Below, one piece after another: positions 31,501 through 44,100 of a DNA stretch of 64,000 nt. Location: positions 17,039,839 to 17,103,838 of the forward strand of contig NC_092864.1 of the NCBI RefSeq assembly GCF_032062135.1, written 5' to 3'. The stretch's first letter is position 1, and each line of letters begins with the position of its first letter. Position numbers and translations under genes: made by a program. The notes below the pieces were generated by a model that saw only the letters and a program-made list of their open reading frames with translations, was not told where the DNA came from and did not search any database. The DNA comes from Pyxicephalus adspersus (lineage: Eukaryota > Chordata > Amphibia > Anura > Pyxicephalidae).

Positions 31501-34500
31501 GTAAGTGTCCCGAGGGGTGTTGTGCCTGTACCAAACCTACCTTCTATGGCTGCCTTTGTAGCCTCCTGCCATGTTTAGCACAGGCGTTAATTGCTTGTGG
31601 GGTCCCAGCTGGACCTGTTGCCACCTATCTGTCACTACCAGGGGCAAAAGTGCCCTTTAGGTGCAACGGGCCCTCTTTTCCTCCTGCTCTCTTATGCCCC
31701 CTAAAGGGCAGAATAAAACTTGCCCTGCTAGCCACCTATCCCTGGGCATGTATTGCCATGGGGCAGTATTATATTATAGTGAATCACAATAAACTCCCAT
31801 CATGCCTCACCAGCAGGGCTTCCTGCGACTTGTAGTCCCCTGGCAAAAAGTTGGTTCTACTTGGCCAACTTTCCCTCCTTTTTAATAAATAGTTTGTTAT
31901 ATAGGGGCTGACTTGATGAGAGCCATTAGAAACCTCAGCATTGTACATAACTGTAATGTGCATGATGATCTATGATAAATCACAGACCTACAAGTCCCAT
32001 TTTACCTTTGCCAGGGCTTGCTGGTACTTGTAGTTCACTGGTAGCCACGGGATTACACATTGCTAAAGTTTCCCTCCCGTTTAGTGTATTAAAGGCCACT
32101 ATATGGGGGAGGGGGGACCTCATAGAGCCCCCAAAAATTTCACAATTGTACTAATGTGCGTGATGATCAATATGTATCACAGCCCTACAATCATCATTAT
32201 GCCTCTGCCAGGGATTCCTGGTACTTGTAGTTTTCTGGCAGCAACAGTTGGTTAACCTTCCCCTCCCTTTCAGTATATAGCTATGTAGAAGTTCATTATA
32301 TGTCCATACAGATCTCAGTGTTATAAATCCCAGCCTTTGCTATTGATAGCAGTTGTATATTCCCCTAATAAAGTGCTGGAATTCCATCAGTATGTCCCTA
32401 TAGGCAGCTGTAATCCCCTGCTGTGCACAACCCCAATGGCCACTTCCTGCTCTCTGGATTTTAAATCTCCCTCCAAAGTTGGTAGTGAGCAGAAGGAGGA
32501 GGGGGAGCAGCTTTTCCTCCACTCTCTCAAAAAGATCCCCAAGAATTGTCAAACCTTTGCATGGTCAATATTTAATTTATTCTGCATCCCCCTTTATGCT
32601 GCTAAATGATTTAATATTTTAGTTGAAAGATTAGTTAGTTAGTAAATTTAGTGTAAATATTTAAAAGTTTATCAGTCCCAGAACATTTGCTTTACTGCAT
32701 TTGTGTTCCAAACAGTTACATTGTTTCTATATTTCAATTTAAAACATTGAATGTAATGTTAGATCAAGTGTAAATATTTTGTGATACATTAAGAAGTGTG
32801 TGTGATCCTTATATATTAAATATGAAGATAATTGTGTGACTGGAATATACAAAATACATTAAATTATATGAGACAATTGTGTAGTGTTTGAGCTATTTGT
32901 GTGATTTGTATATTTAAAGGGCATTAAATTGTGTGATTTGTATATAAATTACTAATTTGTGTGAGATCTTTATATTATAAAATACAAGGGTGTAGTGTAT
33001 TTGTGTGTGAGACATTTGAATGCAATGTGTGTGATTTGTATGCTAAAAGTGCATTCGCTTGTCTGATCTTATGTACTTTTTTATTACGTGATATGTCAAT
33101 GAAAAAGTGCAGTAAAATGTTGGATTTGTATATAAAATACACTAAGTTTATATTCAAAAATTACAATTGTGTGTGTGAGATCTTTGTATGGCAATGTGTG
33201 ATTTGTATATTTATCATTACATCAAGTTGTATATCAAAATCTTTAGCTGTGTGATTTTTTTTTAATACATATAAAAAGTGCACAAAATTGTGAGATCTAT
33301 CTACAAATAATACAATATATACACACAATATCTTTGTATGAGAAGGCCGGGAATGTGTGGTATAAATTTGAAAAGTAAAGAGTTCTTACTGTAAAAAGTA
33401 AATTTGTGCAGTGTGTGATCTATAAAACAAATACAGTAATTTGTGTGATATATTAGTACAAATACACAAAAGGTGAAGCTAATTGTGTGATCTTAGTTTA
33501 GTAATATTGACCTTTTCAGCTTTGGCTCAGTTTAGGTTTTGCCTTGTGTCTGTCAGGTTTTAGGCATTGTCTGTGCATTTTGTACATTGCACTCTTTATA
33601 TTTAAATAGCCTAGCACAATTATTAGTTTTTGTTGATTGGGAAAGTTAATTGATTGATGGGCGGGTGAAGTTTGAAAATAAACTTGCTGGCAGCCAGTAG
33701 CTGGTTGTGAGGGGAGGGCCCAGAGATCATTGAGAAGGCCAGTGAAGGGTTAATGTGTACTCCATTATTATTATTATTATATAATGAGACATGTGATTTT
33801 TTTTTTTTCTTATTTCACCATGTTATGTTATGTTTTATGTTTTATCATTTTTGCAAAATTTTGAATAATTTACTAAAACTGACATGAAAGCAAAAGTGAC
33901 TGACATAGCAAATAATTTGTTTCCTTTATTAGAATATACCGATCCCAACTGCTAAAAATAGAAGTCACATCTTTATAACTGTTTTTATTTATTCTGAGGG
34001 ATCCATGCAGCCAGTAATATTTCAGTTACAGTTGGGGGCTGGGATATATAACGGCTAGAATAGGATGTCCTGGTAATGGCCATGGCAGGAATGCAGAATA
34101 ACATTGATATGGTAAATGGTCGTTTGGCTTACTTGATGATAACTGCTAATAATGTGAAGTTTAGATGGAATGACCCTTTAAATCTTAATATACCCTAGTT
34201 TACCTTACTTTCTGCATTTCAAAGCAGGCCTGGCTTGAAGATGTGCAGATTTATCACCACCCTTCCATGCAAATTTTTTTTCCTAATTTTTCCTAACTGT
34301 GGTGTGCTGCAGTTCACATTTCCTATTTTTGTGCAATGCTGTTCTTTCTGAATGTCACCCAACCCTGCTAAAGCACGTGTGGCTAACATTTGATATGACA
34401 CACTGACAAATATACTACCTGCACCCTTTCTTGTATTCTTGTGCATTAAGCACCCTATTGGAATATTTGGGCCCCATTAAAGTGGACCTGTCACTGAGGG

Positions 34501-35082
34501 ATGATGAAAGCTGCCATTACTGAGCTCATTGCAAAGACTGCCTGGATGCAAGGCTTTTCATTTGGCAGCATCAGTCACCTAAAACAAGCATACAGATAAC
34601 TGCTATAAATTAGAGGAACACCCAAGCTGCATATTCATTCTGTCAGTGATTCTAAGGGTATGACTGAGAATCAGAATACCAACCAGACCAGCAATTTATT
34701 TTAGACCCATGATTGTAATAGCAGTTTACATAATCTCTCAGTATATTCGCTTTGTAAAAATTACCTTTATTGTCAGCAGACATAGAAAAAAAGTTCTTAA
34801 ATCATATGAACTTCAGGTGGCAAACAAACAAGTGTGTATGTGTTTAAAACCAAAAAGTAAAAAAAAATATAAATCCCCTAATAGTTACAACGGTCTTCAC
34901 CATACTCCATACTCTGTCACAGTCCTTGGTAATACCGGGTGCTATAGTGCAGAATGTGACTTATTTTCCCTGGGTTGCTGTGCTTGGGCCTGAGCAGTCA
35001 ATCACCAAGCCTGCACACTGTCGTTTGGTATTTGCTGGTTTAAAAACCCTGTATAAGATACACTGACAGGGCCAAAACCTAA

Positions 35083-35137
<55 letters not shown>

Positions 35138-38100
35138 CATTGTTCTCCCCAGCCCCTTTTAGCTGGGCGCACCACCCGGCAATTTTCAGCTACCACCTGG
35201 CTGTTTTTGGGTGGTTACTGAAGAGTTTGGTCACAAATCAGGGGCTTCCACCCGCCTACAATTTCTTTTTTTCTTTTCTTCAATTTCTGGGCTGAGCACT
35301 GTAGTGTGGCGGAGGTGAGTTTTCAAGAGAACCTGTCATTTTCACACTTTGGCAAAAAGCAATTCCAAGACCATTGGTGTGAGTGTTCCTTGATTGAGGT
35401 TTGCTATAATTCTAGTAGCATAGGTTTTATATACTAGAGCATTTTTATAAGCAGACAATCTACCTCATTGTAAAGGTAGCACACATTCTTAATGTTGTAA
35501 TCAGCAGTTCAAAAATTTTCTAGCATGGGGAAATTCTGGTACACTTTTTGAAATCTATAAGAGGAAGCTTCCTATACATCACATGCTGTCATGCCCACAC
35601 ATTGCACATTTCAACTTTAATTAAAGATCAGGCAGCTGTTAGATATTTGCTGGCAGCACGCCATGAGCAGGTTCACATGACCCATATGAATGGATTTCCT
35701 ATAACTGGGAGCATATGGTAAGGACAATGGAACTAGGGGAACCAGCTGCCTGGATGTTTTCACTGCTGGTCCAAGAATGATGTGCAGCAAAGTATTGGTG
35801 GTAGCACAAACATATACACAGATATATTGTGTTTACAATTGAGCCCAACACGGAAATAGCAAACCACTTTCCAACCAAAGCTGTAATGGCTTCTTGAATT
35901 TATATATAGACTCTATAGATATCTATAGACTCTAATATTATTATTACACAGTATTTATATAGTGCTGACATATTACACAACGCTGTACAAAGTCCATAGA
36001 CATGTCACTAGCTGTCCCTCAAAGGGAGTCACAATCTAATGTCCCTACCATGGTCATAAGTCATTAACATAGTCTTAAGGTCATTTTTTAGCGGGGGAAG
36101 CCAATTAACTTAACTGCATGTTTTTGGTACGTGTGATGAAACCCACACAAACATGGGGAGAACCTGCAAACTCCATGCAGATAGTGTCCTGGCCAAAATT
36201 TAAACCTGGGACCCAGCACTGCAAAGGCCTGAGTGCTAACCGCTGAACACCGTGACACTATTTTATATTGCTAGCAAGCACAGGAACGTTCTTGGCAGCA
36301 AATCATCCTTGTGCCATTTGGGAAATAAGTGGCTTTAGGCTGATCACCACTTAATGGTGATCACAAACTTTTTTTTATGAATAGGCATCACTGACCCAGA
36401 ACAAGTAAAAACATGGAACGTCTGATAGTGGTTGCTGCATTCTTCTTCCAGCCTAATTACACCGTTTTGAAGCCAGGCAGCTAGAGTATTCAGAAACAGG
36501 TCAGCACTTGCGATCTATACATTTTAGTGCGTGTCCCCTTTTAGGAAGGGGGTTTTAGGAAAGTTTTAGGAAGGGGGTTTCTGCCTTTGCATTTCTGTGA
36601 TGTTGGGCACACTTTATAATCTCTATTTCTTGCTCAAGCTTCCACTGGGTCCTCTAGGATCGATTCTGTCTTTGCAGTGTTGACAGTCCAGTCTCTTGGC
36701 ACTGCAGAGGATTCTGAATGAGAACTGACACCTTCACCCAGTAGACCCTTTGTATGTTGGACACATTGTACCAAGCAAACTAAACACAAAGTTAGTTTTG
36801 TCAGCTCCACAAAAAAAAATCCTATGATTTAGGTCCATCATTTAGATAATTTGCACTACAGTTACATTAGATGCTCGTAAGCTGCCAAAATATATTTCCA
36901 TGTTGTGCCATTGTATGTATTGATACAAGTCTTAATTTTCCATTGATTTATTACTTAAAATCGAATAGGTCTTTTTAGTTAAATAAACCGCTGGATGTGA
37001 TTAGTTACTGAAAATGACAATGACTTAAATCCGTGGTTATTATTTTCATTTAAACCTTTCATCGAGCATTGCCGATGCAATGCAAACCTATTTCTTATCA
37101 ATCCGTCAGATGCACCATTAAACACTTGCAGAGTGTGTGGGAGTCTAATTAAGATTGTGACATTGTAACAAATGCTTACAGAACATAATTAAAGGAAAGC
37201 TGTATTTTTACTACCCCCAGGAATACCAAGCAACCATGCAAATATGATCTTTTGCTGTTGCCTCTTATATTCCTGTGCATTTAGAGCTATGTTCACCAGC
37301 TCCGGACATTGAAAGTATTGCTTTGGTAATATATTCAAATGGAACTAAACTTCAAAATAAAAAATTGTGAGCAGGCAGATTCTTAGATTCTTGCAAGAGA
37401 GACAGGCAATGTCCCTATAAAATAAAATTACCTGGACAAATACCGTTGCTTCCATCTTCACACCATCTTTTGTTGAGTTTATGTTTTTATTAGCTATAAA
37501 TCATTCCCAACAGCCAAAGGTATGCTAGGATATCTGGCTTCATACACTGAGCTGCACATGAATTTTCAGGTAAGCAGTGTTCTCCCTGGGCCCTTTTAGC
37601 TGGGTGCGCCACCCCGCACTTTTCAGTAACCACCTGGCTGTTTTTGGGTGGTTACTTAAGATTTCGGTCACAATACAGGGGCTGCCACCACCTACAATTT
37701 TTCCCACCCAGTTAAAAAAATAAAATAAAATGATTCACTTTAAAAAGGACATCACCTGTTCCTTTCTGCAATAAACAACCTGCCTCCTTTCCATCTCTTA
37801 AGTTATAGTTCCACGTTAGGCTTGTCTGCACAAGGAGTGAAAAGAATTGGAGCATTAGTTTCACACAGGTGTATGTTAAACACCTTTACTGCCAGGACCC
37901 ACAAAAGATAGCTTTTGTACTGAAGATCACAAACTGATAAATGCTAGCAGTCACCATACTATCGAGGGATGTGTTAAAATGGGACCCTGTGCTTCTTTAA
38001 ACAATGCAGAAGATAAAAACTGGTGAGAATGTCTGGCAAGGAGCTGTACATAGCTTCCTGAGAATATTACAGAACCCTTCCTTAGTACTTATCTAACATC

Positions 38101-41100
38101 AAGGGCTGGAAAGTGGAACATTGAGCCTGGGGAAAATATCAGCTTCCAGTTTTTTGGGTTTTGTTTGTGCATTTCAGTTTAGAAAAGGGAAATACATACT
38201 TCAGTTTCCATTATTTTATATTATGTCATAGTGGTATTACTGACCATAATTCCACTACTTTGTGATTAATACACAAAAACAGCAATGTTAGCTAAGGCAG
38301 CAAAAACATAAGAATTGATAATAAATCTGCCTTTGCTCCATAAATTGCTGCTAAAAGCAAAACATAAATTGTTAAAAAATGTAGAAATATTTTGACCTGG
38401 AAAGGATTTATTTTTCACAGCATAGTATGAAATGGTGATCGATAATGACATCTTCACATATGGTGATGAGGGGCAATTTGTCTGCAGGACCATATAGAAA
38501 CTAAGCTCTCAGGAAATGTAAACCGCACTATGCGTTACAGTAAATAATAGCCTGCTTCATCCCAATATAAATACACACCCTGCTTGGTAATGACATTAGC
38601 TGGTCCATATTTTTCTTGTTTACTGTGACAATGCCAACATAGCCCGTATCTGTCCGGGAGCACCGAAGGGTAGATATTTAGGGCATTGCCAGTTCTGTTT
38701 AAGTTATCCTCATCATACTCTTTCTTTTTTCTTGCAGTCCTGCACTGTCGCTGCTCAAAATGCTTTACGGCCCCACCAAAGCGGAGGGTGAAACGACGCC
38801 CGCGCCTTCTAACGCTGCTCAACCTTCCAGAAGATGTCCTCCTTTATATTCTGGAGTGCCTACCTGCAACAGATATCCTCTCCATGAGAAATGTAAGATT
38901 GAGCTTTAATTTTCATTAGTGTCATCTCTTTAAAGTAGCTCGGAGGGGGGAAAGGGTTGAACCTTTTAGATTAATTACAAAGGATTTGCTATTTTCTAGG
39001 TTCATCCTCATTTGAGGTCCCTGGTGGACTCTCACAGCAGTGTTTGGGCTCGGGCCTGTTTTCAAGATGTGTGGCCTTCTCCAGATAACCTGAATCTCTT
39101 TGAAAGGTAAATATGAATAATGAGCACTAATTTAAAAATCTCTTGTTCTCTACTTTAGTGGCACTGAAGTGATATTGCAGTTTAAAATTGAGTATAAAAT
39201 GCTTGGTCGTAACACCAGAGGAACCTTTGATTTCATAGTCACATTTAGAAAGATTTTCATTTTTCATGTTCAGTCTGTAGAACAGAAAGTAAAATCTCCC
39301 CAGTGAAACACGGATAGCAAAAACATTTTTTCTAGCAGTCAGTAGGATTTCCCCATAGGCAAAATCCTTTATTAAATATACAAAATTGAATATTTATCTT
39401 CATCTGCTTTTAGTTTTTAGATCAACCATTTTTAGGAGAACTGTTTCATACAAGAGATAAGGAAATCCATGTGACAATAACTTGTCTATGTGGCCTCCAC
39501 ACAGCACACAAGTTATTATACACAATATAGTTTCATCAAACACTAGCCCTTGTCCAATTTCTATTTAGAATGTTACCCTAAACTGAAAATTATTTGTAAA
39601 TTGTAATCTCCAGCTCACATTCTGCTACACTTCACAGTCATATGAAGAGTTCCACTGAAGACAGCCATTGAAAGGGTTTTAGCAGCATTGCTGACATATT
39701 AATACATTTTTTTTCTCTCTCCTTTCCCTAGGGCAGCAGAATGTGGGAACTTTGAAGCTTGCGTCAAGCTGGGAATCGCATATTTGTATAATGAGGGCTG
39801 TAAGTACCTCCTTGTGTCTTTATTTGATCCAAATCATTTTTATGGCCAAAAGTATGATGACATACCAATAAATTATTGAATTCCCATGGGTACATTGAAG
39901 GGTACTATAAATTCTATAGCACACTAAGATGTTATCCACTATTGTGTTTTTCAAACCTTATCACAACATTTTTAGGAAGGTTTCTTTTCTTGTCCACCAT
40001 GATTGTGCCCCTGTGCAAAAGGAAGTTCCATTAACTTTTGGTTTGGTATGGAGGAAAGCAAGTAGCCTGTACCGAGCCCGGACCTTTACACCTTTGGGAT
40101 GAATTAAAACCTTATTTGTGAGCTAGGTCACAAATCGCCTTTTAAATATATGGGTGAAAATTCTAACAGGCACTCTTGTGCAAAGCCTTCTCAGAAGAAT
40201 AAGGCTGAACATGCCCAACATGCTTATATAAGTGTAAGAGTTGGGTGTCCACAAACTTTTAAAAGGCACTTGCTTTGATGTATGTCGTTTCATGTTTAAG
40301 CCGTTGAATTGAGTTGTTTGTAGCAGGCCACAAAATGTCTTATTCCATTGTGAATTGTAAAGCGGGAGTTACAATAAAATATAAATAAAGTACTGTTTTT
40401 TTTCCCCTAGTATCTATGTCGGATGATGGCCGAGCTGAGGTGAATGGACTGAAGGCCTCTCGTTTCTTTAGCTTAACTGAAAAGTTGAATTCTTCTGCAA
40501 ACCCTTTTATCTGGCTTTTCATCCGGCCACCCTGGTCAGCCTCCGGAAGTTGCTGCAAAGCTGTGGTCTTTGACAGCCTAAAGGAGGAGTGCCAAGGGCA
40601 GGCCAAGGAGGGGGAAGGTTCTATAGGGGTAAGTAATACTGGAAAATTAGCTTTCCTTTTTTAAAGTCCTAGTTTACTGTAGACCTTAACATTATGGGGG
40701 TCTTCTACAGTGACATCTATATATGCAGTAGGTGAGTCCCCTGGGTCTTGGTCTGTTACAGACCTTTAGATAAGTTTCTTAGCTAGGTTCAAACTATTAG
40801 AATGCATTTTTAGTTATTTTTCTTCAGTCCTTTTCACTAACCTTTTCACTTGTTCTATGTGACATTGCTGTATAAACACAGGTATACAGCTTTTTAAGCA
40901 TATCCTAACCCCAAAACAAAAATGTAACCCTTTGCAGTTTACCAGTCATGTTGTGGCTACATTTATTTGTTTTCTTACTTTTTCAAGCTAAGATTATTTT
41001 CCCTAAGCACAGATCATTCTAGAAATACATGTCCTTCTCACTTACTGTATGCTTAAAAGAAATCAAAAGCTGCCTTCTCATTTTATGTAAATCACCATTT

Positions 41101-44100
41101 CCATAAATCCACAAGATATTGAAGATGCACAAAGGAGGACATGGATGACATCCAGCTTATGTGACAACCCTGGCTCCTTCCAAAAATACAGGAGTATTCG
41201 CATACATATTACTGTTTTATATGTAGGTGCGGTAATTGTGTTATTTGCGGGATCACCTGCTAAAAATAAAGTTAAAAAATTGTGAGAACATAAAATGAGT
41301 GTAGTCACCTCCACTATGAACTAAAAGTAATATATATAATGCCCAAAATATGTTTTTGGGTTTAGACATTGTTGAAATATTTTCTTCAAGCAATGATTTT
41401 GTGCTCATGGATACCCTATGGGAGATATAAAAGTCAATATTAACATAGAACTTTAGCTGTGTAAATCTCTACATTAATTTATTATTTTGGAATGTGTTTT
41501 TTGCTAAAAATTTTCATTCAGCTAGTTTAAAGTGTATTTTTACATACAATGCAAATACTATGTATTAAATAACTTCTATTTCTGTTTTTATTTAAGGCTC
41601 TTCAGGGATCCATACAGTATTGTCTGGCAAAAGTCCTAAGCCTTTTTGAGGTAAGAAGCTAGCCTAAGTGTGCAGCTTTGTCCAAAAAATGTATTGGCTC
41701 TCTCTAAGAACTACAGAATGCCTCATGCTAAGTAAGTGAACAGGAGAGCAGGATATGCTCCTTATTCATGTCTTTGAATGACAAACATGCAGTATGATGA
41801 GGAAGCGTTTCACTGGTACGGTCTTTAGGTGCAAATGAAAGAAAATAATCTAAAAAATTCAACATATTTATTTGACTGGTAAGCTGCACTTAATTTATTT
41901 TATGTTTTAGGTTTAGATGCACTTTAAAGTGAGTCTCATATTTTATAAACCTAGTAATGCAGGAGATAGCCGACAGCTCATACCTGTTGTAGCAGTGGTC
42001 CCATACAGCTCTGCCCTTCCCAGAATACTATTAAATTGCAGCTTTCACAAAGATGCATATTTATAGGACTGCTTCCCCAAGTGACTCTAGGGCAGCCTGC
42101 TGATGGGTCATTCAGTCCACAGACATTACAATATGGTATGGGGAATAGATCCATCCATATTCTCTACTATAGAGTAGCACCAGCGAGGCATATTAATGCA
42201 AAGAGGGTATTTAGCACTTTATACAATATGTGTTCCTTGCAGCATGAGGATCCCACAATTTAATTTCTCACACGGCCTTATGCTAATTCTGATTTGTGTG
42301 GCATTTGAAATATCAGTTCAAAATGACGCCGGCGCTCTAGGAGGCACAGTACGTCATTGGTTGTGATCAAAGATATCGGCAGCCCCTCCCTCCTAGGAGG
42401 CCCGCCGTCCATCCTTCTCTGATTTGTCGGTTCCCCGCACAACATAGCCAGTCATACAAAGCCCCAACGCTTATGTCAAACAGCGTGTGGCTTGACGCTC
42501 CCTAGCTGCCCAAGAACCGTTTCATTGCCTAGATATTCCTAAGAGAGCCAGTGTGATAGTCTGTATTTGTAATGAACTTAATAATCAATTAACAATATAC
42601 AAAATATATAATACAGTCATTACACAAATTAATATATATTCAAAATAAACTCTAAACAGAAACATAAACTAACATATTTATGTACCCTTAATTTACTTTA
42701 ACCATACAAAGTAGCAACAATATAATCAATTTCCATTTTTTGACATTCAATTCCAAGTCCAATTTGTATTGTAGTAAAAAAAAAACACCAAATCACAAAA
42801 AAGTACAAACAATTACAAAAAATGGGGGGGGGAGGAGAGAGAGAAGGGGAAGAAAGTGTAAAAGACGAAATAGACTCATATTTTTTTTTTCTTTTCCTAA
42901 AAATGGTTTATAACTCAGCATTTTGTTCAGACCAGGTGGATGTGTAGCTTTTAGTTCAAAAATCCACCTGGTTTCTTTCTGTAAAAATTCCCCTGTCCAT
43001 GCCACCTCCTCAAGAGTTTGGAAAAACACATTACAGAGCGATCAATCTCATCATACTTTCATCAAAATTATGATGCACCCCCAAATGGTGGCTTCGGGGG
43101 GTTACAAGTTTACCACTTTTGTCTGTGTAAACATGTTCACATATCTGTTAATTAAATTGTTGTTTCGTGTTGCCGACATAAAATCGTCCACAGCTGCAAT
43201 ATGCAATTTAAATTATTCCGAAAGGTTTGCACGTCACTCTATCAATTTCATTCTAAATTCAATTGAGATTTTAAATGGATCTTCTTGAGAATAGATCCAT
43301 CTGCATTGCTCACAATTTCCACAGGTAAAAGTACAAATAACTGGTCCCAAAATTTTAGACTTAACTTTATTGCTAAAGTGACTATGAACTAGTCTATCCC
43401 TTAATGAAAGTGATTTTCTATATACAAAATTGGGTTGTGTACCCACATATTTGCTTATATGTGGGTCAGAGATCAAAATAGGCCAAATTTTCTCACAAAT
43501 CTTGGCTTTCTCCTGATGTTGTGATGAGTATTTTGTTATAATCCTTACTCTGGCCTACTTGTTCACAAGTTGTTTCTCTTTAAATACTAGATCTAAACAT
43601 GTATGCCCTTTCGCTTTGTGATACACTTTCTTGAGGATAGCTTTGCTGTAACCCCTTTATAAAACCCTTTCTCATAATCTCGTAATCGTTTGGCTACTAT
43701 TTCAAAGTCACTTTCCTTAAAACAGTTACTTTTAATCCTAAGGTATACTTTTCTTGAGAGGTAGTGGGTGTGAACTTTTAGCTCCCAATATGGTGTTTGC
43801 CGCCGTAGGTTTCCTATATAAGTTAGATGCTAATGTCCATTCTGAATTCAACTGATTTCAAGGTTCAAAAATTTGTGCATGAGCAGGTAAATTTTTTTTT
43901 TGGTCATTTGGTTTATAACACTTTAAGGTTATTTTTGTGATAGGATGAGGACCGGAAAAAAGAAGCTCTAGGATTGCTGGAGGCATCTGCTGCTCAGGGC
44001 TGTCTGCACAGTTCCTACCTCTTATGGGAATCTAGACACAAAACTGCGGTGAGTAGCATTTTTAATAATGGGAGAACATATTTGGAATTTGAAAACATAC

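Noticed and set aside
31488..31835. 115-codon frame starting at the CCNF ATG and reading into intron 1
   Set aside because: The GTAAGT after 13 bases and the match of exon 2 to human cyclin F show that the frame beyond 31500 is intron.
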